This document shows, one piece after another, positions 50,961-61,499 of a stretch of DNA of 64,000 nucleotides. The stretch is from Letharia columbiana. Its lineage: Eukaryota; Ascomycota; Lecanoromycetes; Lecanorales; Parmeliaceae. The translations under genes and the position numbers were made by a program. The notes beneath the pieces are model-generated. The model was not told the DNA's origin. It did not search any database and worked only from the letters and a program-made list of their open reading frames with translations. Position 1 is the first letter of the stretch. The number at the start of each line of letters is the position of its first letter. The DNA lies in assembly GCF_014066305.1 (NCBI RefSeq), contig NW_023501069.1, positions 532,001 to 596,000 on the forward strand, read 5' to 3'.

Positions 50961-51777
50961 TTAAAAATCAGGTAAGGTCCTCACGCGAATATATAGGGAA
51001 AACAGCTAATGTAGTGTATACACGGTAGAGTCAAATTGTGGTTGACTCCCTAGTCTGAAACCCCCAAATAGGAATTTTTTTACAATTCTCGCGGCCGCCC
51101 CAATGCGCAGCCACTTTTCAGCCCTACAACCCTTGGAATTTGCTCGACCAACATACGCCTTTGGCGCAACCCTCTACAACATACCGTCAACGAGAGCGCC
51201 TGAGGCTTACTATGCAACTTACGACTAGATATTATGGGCTTGATGAACTTCCAACGTCGTGCGGGAGGTTTTGGCTGTTATGACAAGACAAATATGGCGG
51301 GTCGCTTATGCGCGTAAGCCTTGCACAATCCCTTCGAGACATTGGAAGCTTCTTATAGAAGAGCACGAAGCTTTAACGCTACGTTTCATGTGCCTTGTTC
51401 TACAGGACAGAAAGTTCTAATTTTAACGGTACTACATATGGTGCGGAAGATATGATGCTCGCCTTCCCCTTATGATTATGCCACGCATCAGCTTAGTGCG
51501 TGGCACGACGATTACTTGATCTCTTCTTTCCTACCGCGATTATCTCCCTCTCTTCTTCGCGTTATCATATTGCTTTCCTTGTAAATGTCTCGCTGGATTG
51601 GTATGGACACGGGCTTGTTGCACCCACGGACTTGGTGCAAGAGTGACTATGGTACTTGACTCAACCCATAGCACCTATTTGATAGCTTCTGTCAAGCGCA
51701 GCCTGTAGCAAAAATGCTGATGGCTGCTGGATGTTCTATCTCGATCTTTTAACCACCACTGTGGTCGTCAGTAGGTC
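50961..51777. other. Upstream region of the GT8 gene
   Basis: Normal base composition and no supported gene. It presumably contains the GT8 promoter and 5' UTR; no clear core elements recognised. Confidence 0.5.
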
Positions 51778-53016
51778 ATGATGGTGGCTCATTACTTTAT
51801 ACGAAAGATTCTGGTATCTCTGGCCTGTACTCTCTCCTTCCTCTGGTTCTGGATAGTACGCCAACCCAATATGCAACATCAATATAACGACTTTTCCTGT
51901 CCCGGCCACATCACACCGCAAATAACACACAACGACACCAATGTAGGGCCTGTACAGGGGCTCACGCCTGAAGGCAACATTACGACTCTGCCAGACTTCG
52001 GTCCTAGTCCATACGCTTATGTCTTCTACGCCACCGAGGCTGAGTATGCCTGCTCCGTCCTCATCAACATAGATCGGCTCAACAATGTCTTCCACACCAA
52101 CCACCGAATCATAGTTCTCGTCAAGCCTATAATTAGCTCCGAATACCTCACTCGCTTCACAGCACAGAATGCGACGGTCATACCCTACGAACCTCCACCA
52201 CTATACGACGACGATGTCCCCTATTACGCCGACGTTCTTCTGAAGCTCGTGGGATTCCGTCTCCATCAATATATACCCTCACTAAGAAGAGTCCTCATCC
52301 TCGACTCGGACCAAATCATCTTACAATCCCTCGACCACGTCTTTCTCCTCCCAGCCGTCGACCTTGCAGCTCCTCGTGCCTACTGGCAAGGCTCATTTGG
52401 CTTCACATCTGCATTCCTCCTCGTTAGTTTGAGCGACAGACTTTGGGGCCGCATGGAACTTGCCCTCCAAACCATCAAACATGACACATTCGACATGGAT
52501 CTTCTGAACAAAATGTTTGGCGAAACGACCATGGTACTGCCAGGTGACTACTGCACTCTCAACAGCGAATGGGAAACGAACAGCATCCCAAAATGGTGGC
52601 AAGGCTCTGAACCTCCAAGAGACTCTTCTTGGAAACCTTCGAGAAAATTGCCGCCAACTCCGGATCCTCCACCAATAGGGGTTCCTCACTCACTCAAAGG
52701 CCCGCTTTCTACGAATAGTACCCGCAATCTCTCCGAGGCTGATCAAGTCCTCCTCTCCGAATACCGCAACGCCACCGCAAGACGCGAGATGATGATACAA
52801 GCGGCCAGGGATGCAGTGGAGGAGGTGCACAAAGAGCAAGTCTGGAAAGACGAATTGAAAGAGCGCGGGAAACGCTTGAGTGCGACTCTGGAGGATATCT
52901 ATAAAAATGTGAAGGTGATGCACTATACGGCGCTCGCGAAGCCTTGGCAGAAGTATCTAGAGGAGGTGAAGAAGGCGAGGCCGGATGCTCATCCGCTTTT
53001 CGCCAAAGGGGTTTGA
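51778..53016 (+). CDS. Family 8 glycosyltransferase, type II membrane protein (fungal Gnt1-like)
   Basis: A single exon of 412 residues. Residues about 9-27 (RKILVSLACTLSFLWFWIV) form a signal anchor after a short cytosolic tail, as in Golgi type II enzymes. The catalytic domain begins about residue 78 (YAYVFYATEAEYACSVLINI). The nucleotide-sugar and metal site is the DxD motif LDSDQ at about 175-179. The GT8 block near 238-265 includes LNKMFG, LPGDYCTLNSEW. The C-terminal HYTALAKPW (about 382-390) matches the HxxxxxKPW motif of GT8. Family members transfer a sugar from UDP- or GDP-sugars with retention of configuration; fungal relatives are usually annotated as glucose N-acetyltransferase 1, which adds terminal GlcNAc in the Golgi. 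The donor cannot be decided from sequence. Two adjacent ATGs (51778 and 51781) are possible starts. Confidence 0.85.
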   Translation: MMVAHYFIRKILVSLACTLSFLWFWIVRQPNMQHQYNDFSCPGHITPQITHNDTNVGPVQGLTPEGNITTLPDFGPSPYAYVFYATEAEYACSVLINIDRLNNVFHTNHRIIVLVKPIISSEYLTRFTAQNATVIPYEPPPLYDDDVPYYADVLLKLVGFRLHQYIPSLRRVLILDSDQIILQSLDHVFLLPAVDLAAPRAYWQGSFGFTSAFLLVSLSDRLWGRMELALQTIKHDTFDMDLLNKMFGETTMVLPGDYCTLNSEWETNSIPKWWQGSEPPRDSSWKPSRKLPPTPDPPPIGVPHSLKGPLSTNSTRNLSEADQVLLSEYRNATARREMMIQAARDAVEEVHKEQVWKDELKERGKRLSATLEDIYKNVKVMHYTALAKPWQKYLEEVKKARPDAHPLFAKGV

Positions 53017-54413
53017 GGTATGGAGAGTCAAGGCTGCGGAGATCTGTCCTTGGGGAGAGGAGGAGTATGTAGTTTGAGGGATATCGTCGGCGTATAGGAT
53101 AAAAGTTATGTGGTAGCTAAGGGAATATGTACGATGTAATTAGCGATAGATGAGATGCGCCTTTCAGGGCTTGGTTATGACCATACGTTGGCTCGTTGGT
53201 CCAGAAATAAGGCGGTCGTATCCAAATCAACTCATTCGGTGAGGACAAAGATCTGCAAAAACTTCGTCCCAACCTCGTCTCCTTCCCCTACCCTTCTCGC
53301 TCATAGACTGGCAAGAATCCTCATCGTTTTGACACGTGTTCATGATTCGGCGGTACCGCCTAAGCAGATTGACGGTAATCGCAATGGAAATGAATCGTTC
53401 TAGCGACTTCCTTCCCTTCTCTGTCCGATAGCCTAGGGCGAAGAAACAGAAAAGATCTCAGCAATTGCTATCACTTCAGCACCAATAGAGCATCCTTGAT
53501 GGGCAAAGTGGGTCATTCAAAGAAGTCATAAAGTAGTACTCGTGGATTGGCGTCGGAATGAGGAGCTCTCATAATCCGTTTACTTGAGTTTTGGTTGCTT
53601 CCTAACGTTCAGTACCTATATCTTTGCGTCGTGATTGATGTCATTCGGGGACATTAAAGCTCGATTTCCTATTGCTGTTTTATGCAGGGTCACCCTTTCT
53701 CGCTGTCCTGGCCTGTTGGCGGAGTTCTGCCGGCATGTGTTCAACATCTTGTTTCGCCACACTCGCCAACAGAGCTTGAACAAAAAGTCACAGAGACGCT
53801 TTCCGCGCGCTGCAGCTGCGACTGAGAAGCCGAGGGGAAAAAGGAGCGAGGAAGAAAGAAGAAAGGACGAAGGAAGGAAAGAAAAAAAGAAACAAAGCAA
53901 AAATAGTTAACTATTTTCGAGGACTCGAATCTCTGAAGTGAACTCACACGGCGAATATTAGGGAACGGTCGACCGCTCAGCATGTTCTTCGCACTTAGCC
54001 GCTGGGCTATGTGTGAATTCGGGCGGCGGGTAGTAGGTTGGTTCAGGTGCCTTTTGGCTACTGTTAGTCAAGCTCGATATCTCACGTTCGGCATGCAGGC
54101 TCATAATCGGGTTTAAGTTTATCTTGGTTTCAAGCGCCAAGCTGATTACAGTAAATAGGACCTTGGATCTGTTGCTACCTAAGCCCGACTCTTATGACAA
54201 GTCTCTTACAGGCCTTGCAACTAAGCTTTTGCGCTACCAACTCGACGTATCTTTGGTTCTGCCCGTCATGCGACATCCATCTCAAAGAAAGGGTCAAAGC
54301 TCCGTTTTCTCGTATACGTAGGTACCTCGCCCCCTCCGACTTCCACTGGTCCCTCTCTTGGTCTGCATTATTCTTGTACCTTGATTCACATCAGCAGCTG
54401 CCTTTTCATCTCC
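53017..54413. other. Intergenic region between GT8 and gene A
   Basis: Convergent 3' flanks of the GT8 gene and gene A. It contains a purine-rich stretch at about 53,825-53,905 and a tRNA-like segment on the minus strand at about 53,915-54,015. No protein gene is supported. Confidence 0.5.
53915..54015 (-). other. tRNA-like segment with A and B boxes
   Basis: The minus strand contains TAGCCCAGCGGCTAAG (A-box consensus TRGCNNAGYNGG) and, about 70 bases later, AGATTCGAGTCC (B-box GWTCRANNC), then a T run near 53,885-53,905. The acceptor and T stems do not pair well, so it is more likely a tRNA-derived remnant or SINE head than a working tRNA gene. Confidence 0.3.
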
Positions 54414-55722
54414 TCAAGAAGGATTGTTACCAGGCGTCCTTGCACCCTGGATTGCCATGTGCTCTTTCTCCAGCTGATTCTCGACCTTCGGTCCGGCCGA
54501 CTTCTCCTTGGGCTTGGTGGTGGGCGGAGACTTTGCGCGCGACTTCTTGGTGGGTGGGGCGACTTTTGGAGGTGGGTTCCGAGGCAGACCAGCAGATTGT
54601 GGCGGAGAAGAAGGGGATTCTATTGCTACTTCGGTGTCAGTATAGAACATTTTCGGGGAATGAGGCCTCTTAATACTGACACGGTAAGACAGAATCCTTA
54701 CTAGGAGCCGAACGACTGGGTGATCTCCTCTTTCTGAGGCCCTTACTTGAGGAGGTTCCCTATCTCACAAGTAAGACTTCCGCCTCTTTAGCTTCACGAA
54801 GAGCTGATCACTTACATTGTCAAGCTCGGCTCCATCTTCATTGTCTTTATCGCGAGTTGTTGAGTGTACGCGCTTGTGGCCTTGGGCAAGACCCCCATTG
54901 CCTTCCGCCATTTCTCGGACCTCATTGACAATTTGCTCATACTCCTCCAGAGTGAAGCTGTTGACCTCATCACTCTATCGCTTGTCAGTCACACCCCTCT
55001 CACTCCAACCCTCTATGGCTGCAACTACATACCTCACGAACCTTCTTTTCCTGGGTTGCAGAGGACTCGAAGTGGTATATGATGTATATTATCGCATCCC
55101 ATAGGCTCACCATGTCAGAGCGCTCGATTTTTTGATGCAGGTTCGCCTCCAGCACCCAGCGGACCATTTCCTTGAAGGTGATGTATTGAATGGCAGAACT
55201 CAGAATTCTGGGCACCAAGATTTGCAAACTATCACTCTCCATCATAAGATAGCCTGGATATCGTTGAGTTTCTTCGCGGGATACGACGCGCTCGACCCTC
55301 CGAAAGGCTCGAGACTCGTCCTTGTACTCCGGATCGTGGGCGTGTCTAGCCCAGAATTCGTGGAATAGAGGGCTGTTTACCTACGTAGGGACCGCAAGTC
55401 AGCCATTTAATTCACTCGAGTTGGTCAAATCACATACCTGGTCCATGATCTCCTCACGCTTGGGATCACCTCTAGGGAAAACCTTTCCCGCGTTGAGCCA
55501 CCACATCGAAATCACATCCCTTCGGCCAAGTTCCAGACCGGCGAGATCATGTTTGTTCATGTGAGTTCTTGCGAACCGAGTTATGCCGCTCTTGGGCCCT
55601 ACGAGTTGCTCTCTGGTGAACTCGAGTGGAGCCATATCAATGTAGAAGTTCTGGTCTTGCAAGGTTGGAGCTCCTCCATCCTCTGTAGCTCCTGCAGCTT
55701 TTGTGCCTTTGTCTCTTCCCAT
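54414..55722 (-). CDS. Unrecognised gene family, paralogue A (nuclear-type basic tail)
   Basis: Five exons on the minus strand: 55722-55438, 55380-55033, 54974-54816, 54759-54702 and 54619-54414, separated by GT...AG introns of 57, 58, 56 and 82 nt, encoding 351 residues. I do not recognise a known domain. Exon 1 ends GDPKREEIMDQ. Exon 2 holds the conserved core: NSPLFHEFW, GYLMMES, MVRWVLEANL and SDMVSLWDAIIYIIYHFE. Exon 3 is an acidic helix (FTLEEYEQIVNEVREMAE). Exons 4-5 form a Ser/Pro/Lys-rich disordered tail with KGLRKRRSPSRSAP and PPTKKSRAKSP, probable nuclear localisation signals. No signal peptide or membrane helix. Paralogues B and C share the core and the first two intron positions exactly. 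The exon 4/5 boundary is the least certain part. The start ATG at 55722 has a good AAT-ATG-G context. Confidence 0.72.
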
Positions 55723-56079
55723 ATTGAGCCTTGGGGGGACGAGACGCAGATCGCGAGAGGGTATAATGGGGAACCTTTGAGGTTTGAGGAGGTTGAATCA
55801 CCGTGAGTGTGTGTGTTGTTGATGGTGGTGTGAAAATGTCCGATTGGGACGCGGCAAGAGCTTCCTACCGTCGGGAGAGGGGGCAATTTTCCAGATTGCT
55901 CAACACTTTGCTATCACGACCCTGAACCTTATCCGCAGCTGCGGGGTGGAATCATTGCGACAAAGGCTGCCAAGCAAGATGCAAAGATATGACCCTGAGA
56001 AGAGGCAAAATGGTGACGATACTGTCAGACGCCGTGAAAAAGCAACTAGCTTCCCGATATTGAGCTTGAGCCCCGCCAC
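55723..56079. promoter_or_regulatory. Upstream region of gene A
   Basis: Non-coding by inspection. On the minus strand CA/CT-rich sequence precedes gene A, including a CCATTATACCC stretch about 60 bases upstream of its ATG. Function inferred only from position. Confidence 0.4.
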
Positions 56080-56232
56080 CTTCTTCAACACCTCTCAATG
56101 CGCACGTCACATGCTGAATTCTTCACGTGTCTCGTCTCGGGAAAGTCGATCGTTCTCCAACAATCCTACATTGTCCCCAGTGTACATCTCTTCTTCCTCC
56201 ACATACAACCGTTCATACCCCTAGTCAAAACA
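56080..56232 (+). promoter_or_regulatory. Promoter relic homologous to the gene C promoter
   Basis: This stretch aligns by eye with 61,965-62,114 upstream of gene C: shared words in order include CTTCAACAC, ACGTCAC, TCGTCTCGG, ATCGTTCTC, GTACATCTC, CACA-ACAACC and CCCCT..AACA. Where gene C has AACAATGTTTCG, this copy has AACAGTAGGGCGG, so the start codon is lost. Sequence beyond it does not resemble gene C. It looks like the left-over 5' end of a further family member. Confidence 0.5.
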
Positions 56233-57179
56233 GTAGGGCGGCGAAAGCGTTGAGCGCTCTGCACTATGAATCCCAAAAGTCGGTCATGGCAGCGCTGAAA
56301 GCACAGCAACAGAATGATTCACGGCTGGGATCTAATCATCAAGTTAAGTTTCTCCAGGTTAGCTATTTTTTGCGAAAGAGCACAACTCTGTTCTACCTCC
56401 TGACACCTTGCTCTGATGGCGATCTAGCAATGTTGACCAACAAGGACCCATCTCCCACTCGCCCTCAAATGCTCAACCTCCTGAATGCGCTCTGATAGCA
56501 TGTCTGAAACAGCAAGCTCGATCCCGCCGTTTATGGTCCCAGCAGGCAAATCGTTTGGCGAATCGTCATCGGCGGCTGAGCAAGAGCCGTCGGAAAGCGG
56601 GTACCGTCGTAGGGCATATAAAAATCTTTCCATAAGGTGCAGAGTCTTCAAAATCCTCTAGCACGCGTGTATCATCATCAGAAGTTACACGGTATAAGGG
56701 AACGCTATCTCAGCAATATAAATTCCACAAGGAGTTTCTGGCGTTATATATAGAGTTGGTAAAAAGAATAATACGAAAAAGTAAACTTGAACTAGCTTTA
56801 GGATAAGTAGCTCTCATAACTTGTTGCTCGAGGCTTCGTTGCTTTCTTTCCTTCAATACTATGGAGTGGTGAGTTTGAAGGCTTTTTGCTATCAGTGTCA
56901 CGGAATATCGAGCCCCAAGTTTTGGGCAAGCTGTGTAGTGTTGTACACTTTGCCAAGAGGGTCTTCGATTCATTCTCGAGCCAATGGGGTGACAGAAGCA
57001 ATGACACAAAGAGCACCAACTACACAGATCACAATCTCCTTCTAGGCATGCGACTCATTCACTCACTTCAGCGAGCAAATCGGGTAGAAATAAGAGTTTG
57101 CAACACGGCTAAGCGAGCTCTGAAGCCAACTTCTCGGGAAGTCAAGTACTCAGAGATTTGAAGAAGAGGAGTTCTGGGG
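56233..57179. other. Intergenic stretch with possible coding remnants
   Basis: On the minus strand about 56,424-56,690 two overlapping frames look protein-like (LEDFEDSAPYGKIF in one; SDMLSERIQEVEHLRASGRW in another). The second frame continues past a single TAG as EVEQSCALSQKIANLEKL to about 56,330. This could be a decayed gene, but no start, splice pattern or homology can be shown. Nothing else is supported here. Confidence 0.3.
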
Positions 57180-57270
57180 GGGAGGAGGGGTTAATTATTT
57201 TATAAAAAAGGAAGGGGGAAAAAAAAAAAAACCCCCACCAAAAAAAACCAAAAAAAAAAAATTTTATTTT
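57180..57270. repeat. Low-complexity G/A/C homopolymer stretch
   Basis: Consecutive runs of G, A, C and A, with almost no mixed sequence. As with the A tract at 4,828, a sequencing or assembly artefact is possible. Confidence 0.7.
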
Positions 57271-57434
57271 TTAGCTGCAAAAGCCTGCAAGGAAGCCACG
57301 CCCTATAACTATCAGAGCACCACAACTGCCTAATAATATTATTCCATGCGTGAGTTCATGTAATGATTAGGAATAAAACGTAAAAAGTGCTTCTGACTGA
57401 CAAGACAGAAAAAAAAAAGGAAAACCCAAAATCG

Positions 57435-57550
57435 AAACTTGACGGATTCGAACCGTGCAAAAAGAAATCGATCGCAGGTGACTAACATGAGAACGGTTCA
57501 ACGCGCTCGATCAATCTCTAGACCCCTGCACTCAGCCCCTGGGGCAAAGC
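57435..57550 (-). other. tRNA-like segment with perfect B box
   Basis: The minus strand has GGTTCGAATCC (57454-57444), a perfect pol III B box with a four-pair T stem (ACGG/CCGT). About 80 bases upstream is an A-box-like TTGCCCCAGGGGC, and about 25 bases downstream a T10 run. Acceptor and anticodon stems are not convincing, so a tRNA pseudogene or tRNA-derived SINE is more likely than a functional tRNA. Confidence 0.3.
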
Positions 57551-58162
57551 TACCGATTTCTTGTAGATTTGGTCCTTATTTTAATATATAATGCATTTAA
57601 CTTCTGGGCGTGCAAACTTGGGCAATCACCACGATACTAGAGTAAAGCCCATTCGCCTCTACAGTCTCAAGCGATGAACATTGCAGAGCTGTCATGCTCT
57701 AGATCCATCGACAGTAAAAAAAGCATAGTTGTTTTACAGGCCCTAAGATGATCGTCTCTGTTACCTTGTAGCCGGAACCTTGCATTATTTTTCATTACTG
57801 CAAATCATCGCTTCAAGCGATACAAATCCTAACACACAATGCGTCCTTTTATTAACTCTACTTTTAGACCCCTCTGGAAGTATCGTTACTATCGCAAAAT
57901 TAAAGTACGAGTTTCGTACACCTTTTTTCCGGAGGCGCTATCATCGATCCGACTTCAAGACGCCTCGTCCAGCCAATCCGCCTCGTACCCCCAGACCTTC
58001 TTCACCGCTCCTTTTCGTCTGCATCATTCTCGAGCCTGGAATCATTTCAGTACCCCACGGTCTTCGCTCAGAGCAGCTCTCTCACCTGACCCACTCCCCC
58101 TACCTTGACCGATCTGCACGCTGTTGAGTTCGGGCCCGGTAGCCTGCTCTTGGAACTCAAAA
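57551..58162. other. 3' flank of gene B
   Basis: No supported gene. Plus-strand open frames between 57,780 and 58,127 run antisense to the probable 3' UTR of gene B and have no recognisable content. Confidence 0.45.
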
Positions 58163-59243
58163 TTAGAGCGACGTACGACGTAGGACAGCTGCCTTGGTAA
58201 ACACTGTTGGTTTCTGAGATGGTGACTCGTCTGGGGCGGGGCCAGATTGAGATGCGGCAATCGCGTAGCCTGTGCGAAAGTCAGGAGATACACTTTTAGG
58301 GGAATTAAAACTGTGAGACTGACTTGATAGACCAGATGTGGGCCCGGGCCTCAAAAGATGTGCCCTCTTACTCCTTTGCCTCCGCTTCTTCCGCTGCTCA
58401 CTCGGCGATTGCTCCGAATCATCCGCATCGTGCTATCAGAACCAGTCAACAAGTAGCCGCGTATCCTTTGCGTATATCATGCGTACCTCAGAGCTGCTTT
58501 CATGATGCGGACGTTTGGCTCCAAGTGTGTGCTGGAGGACACTGCGTACTTCGCGAACGAGCCGCTCATACTGCTCCTCAGAATAACCGTCTACGGCCAT
58601 GCTCTATCAAGAACATCAGTTCGACTATACCTCAATTGAGTCTCTACGGGCATCAAGTACATAGTTCCATTACCTTCGCCTTTCTCTCACAAGTACACAC
58701 GAAATGATAACTCTTGTGGACAATCGCATCCCACAGGAGCTGCATATCAGAGTATGTGATTTCTAGACCTAGGTTTGCCTCCAGGACCGAGCGCACAAAG
58801 TTCTTGTATAGCACATGTTTCAATGCGCGGAGCCCGATGAGAGGGATCAAGAACTCCCGATGATCCTTGGTCACGGTCGTGAGATCAGGGCATGTTTCCA
58901 TAATGAGTACGCCAGGCCATCTCTTATTCTCGCTGGGAGTGACTTTACGCCCACTCGGTCGGAAACCGCGGTCAGCCTCATCTCTCTCCCAGGTATCTTC
59001 AAGCAATCCACGTTTGATGCAAAACCCATGGAAGTGGGGGGATTCGGCCTATCGGAAGACACGAAGTCAGTCCAACCGTACGATTTGAGCCTATCTTTGA
59101 GGGGAGCTTACTTGAGATTCTAGCTTATTACATGTCGGGTTTCCCTCGCCGTAGAAGTTCCAAACGAGCTGGTTCCAGTAACCCAAAACACTTTTGAGGG
59201 AGAAATCTGTCAGCGTGTCTAGTTCCTTCCATGTTCTATGCAT
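58163..59243 (-). CDS. Unrecognised gene family, paralogue B (5' end altered)
   Basis: Four exons on the minus strand: 59243-59112, 59048-58674, 58603-58487 and 58432-58163, with introns of 63, 70 and 54 nt, all phase 0, encoding 297 residues. The core matches paralogues A and C: ESPHFHGF, GVLIMET, FVRSVLEANL and SDMQLLWDAIVHKSYHF. Exon 3 is the acidic helix YSEEQYERLVREVRSVLQ. Exon 4 starts with EQRKKRRQRSKR, a strong nuclear localisation signal, followed by a Ser/Pro-rich tail. Exon 1 is only 44 residues; similarity to A and C covers only its end (from about SVLGYWNQ), and its first nine codons lie in sequence that looks like a Copia LTR. The gene is therefore either truncated and using a new start, or a pseudogene. 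All exons are otherwise open. Confidence 0.6.
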
Positions 59244-61456
59244 GCGTCCCTTCTACATCCTTCCATGCATATTCCATCATTGTTCCTTTCATGTAGCTAG
59301 CCATAGATAGCAGTGCTTTGTTCTCCATCAGCTACATAATAGCTGATGGCCCCACCACTGAATCTATACGCTTTCTATCATCACCACTGCTGTGCTACGC
59401 TGAGAGGTTATGAGCCCCCGGTTGATGCTGGTGATACATTAACATTCCAATTGCATCAAATTTCAAAAAACACACACACGTCCTTCTAGCCACAATGGGC
59501 AAATCAGGACAATAAGACGGTGAAGGCTAACAGCCTATCACACCCACACCAGAGGAGTTATAGGAATTATATGACCTATAGGCCCAGAAGGTAAATCAGA
59601 TAAAGCTTAAACAGTCACGGCCCAAGAAGATCTTTAAATTCGCTATACCCTTATCGATAGTCAATATCCCTACGCTTAAGGGAGCATTTAATTGGGACCG
59701 CTGGTACTAAACGGTGTATAGTTGCTATTAGATAGCTGGAATACACTCGATCCTCGCTAGAACACTAACCCAGCCACAAGGAGACGAAGAGTACGATAAA
59801 TGAGAGTCCGCTAACTCATAGATTGAAGGCAACATACGTATATCTCTTGAGTCAGGTGGTTATACCACATCGCAGGTATCCATAATATACACAACATAAT
59901 CAAAGCACTCGAAGGTGCATACAAATCCAAAGAATACACCTCCCGTGAAGTACTATGGAGGACCATTAGCCGTGCAAGCTTAGCTGACTATAAAGGAGTC
60001 ACTAAGTACGTTAAGACAATCAAAAAGACCAAAACAAAACTCGCTGAGTTAAGCTACTATTACACGTGGAAGATCACAACATCCTTCCTTTATAGACTTC
60101 CTCCTCTTACGAATTATTTGTGGAAATCGTCTTAAACGGCCGAGGCAAAGACGCCAATAAAAGGCTGTTAAAACCGGATTTCGACTATATCGTCAAACAA
60201 CTCCTTGATCGGAAACGTCGTCAGAAACTAACTAGTACCAATAACTCCAATGGCAAGGCCATGTTCACAAACAACAAGAACAAGGGGAACGGCGGCAATA
60301 ACCGCAACAACAACAACAATTACACCCCTAGCCCAAGTGTGACAACTATGGTCGCCACCATAATAGGACTTGCTAACTATCCAACCCCGACCAGGCCTCC
60401 GCTGAGTGGGTTAAAAAGAACAAGGACCATATCGAGAAATTCAAGAAGAAGAAGAAGGCTAGCAAGCCTACCTCCACCGGATCCACCGAAAAACCAAAAA
60501 TAGCAAGGGCGGCCTAGGCGAAGGCTGTCACGACATCACATAACGACGGCTGGTATTTCGATAATGCAGCCTCATTCCACATGACATATTCCGAAGCCTA
60601 TTTCGTTGAGGAACCAACACCCCTCGAAAACCCTATCCCAGTCGAGACTGCTGACGGAAGGATACTGGAGGCCACTGCCGTAGGCAATACCCTGCTAAAG
60701 ACCTTCATTGAGAATAACGACGGCGAGGACGAAGAATACATGCTCACACTTGCAAACGTCCACTATATCGAAGATCTATCACAAATCTACTCTCCCTAGG
60801 CACGTTCCAACGTAACGGCCTCACTTATACCGGAAAGGGGGACCGTTTAAGAGTCTATGACGATAATGACGATACTATCCTTGAGGGAGAACTGATAGAC
60901 ACACTTTATAGCTGAGACTACATCATTTAAAGCTACAATGGCCAAAGAGATCGCTATGGCCGCGGTTATCAAGAAGGCTAACCACCGAAAGACAATAGCC
61001 ATTGAATGGCATCAAGCATTGGGCCACCTGAATTTCGATAACGTTACTAGGCTACCGGCTATGATAGGGGAATAAAAATCATAGGCACACAAAGACATTT
61101 TGTGGTTTGACCTACGGAAAACAGAAGAAGACCCCGGCCATAAACCAATAACTAAGGTAGAAAATGCTTTTAATAGTTCCCACAGACCTCTTTAGTGGCG
61201 GATCAACATTACCCCGCTTCAAGGAGGCCACTACTACTGCTCTATAAAGACCGATCAAAGACTCGTTTCGATGGGTAGACTTCTTGAAACCAAGGATCGG
61301 CACTTGGTTACTATAAAACTTCGTTACCTGGTTAGAGTTTCTACTACCCCCAAATGTTTCGTTCTGACAACGGTGGTGGTTATAACGAGGAAACCCGGAC
61401 TGGCTAGCCTCTCAAGACGCAGGTTACTTCCCGATTCCCTGAACAGAATAGATTGA
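59216..61456 (+). mobile_element. Decayed, 3'-truncated Copia retrotransposon
   Basis: A likely 5' LTR at about 59216-59405 begins TGTCTAGTTCCTTCC. The 12-base primer-binding site GGTTATGAGCCC (59406-59417) follows; it is complementary to the anticodon arm of initiator tRNA-Met, the half-tRNA primer used by Copia-type elements. The plus strand then gives degraded Gag (IPTLKGAFNWDRWY at about 59,665; YKSKEYTSREVLWRTISRAS at about 59,920), a zinc-knuckle remnant, protease (DGWYFDNAASFHMTYSEAYF at about 60,550), pre-integrase (EWHQALGHLNFDNVTRL at about 61,005) and part of the integrase (KDRSKTRF, DNGGGY near 61,360). RT and RNase H are missing and no 3' LTR is present. Several stops and frameshifts; not RIP-like in composition. 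Confidence 0.8.
59406..59417 (+). other. Copia primer-binding site (initiator tRNA-Met anticodon arm)
   Basis: GGTTATGAGCCC is the complement of GGGCTCATAACC, the conserved initiator tRNA-Met anticodon stem-loop. It sits just inside the presumed 5' LTR. Confidence 0.7.
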
Positions 61457-61499
61457 TAGCGTACATGGCTACTCTTTGAGGCCGTCCCGTTGTGTGTCT

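Noticed and set aside
51736..52104. Minus-strand frame of 122 codons
   Set aside because: Antisense to the 5' half of the GT8 gene, whose DxD and HxxxxxKPW motifs identify the true frame.
53155..53403. Plus-strand 82-codon frame after GT8
   Set aside because: Short, no motif or splice support, and in the likely 3' flank of GT8.
57780..58127. Plus-strand frames downstream of gene B
   Set aside because: No recognisable domain, no splice or start context of note, and they lie antisense to the presumed 3' UTR of gene B.
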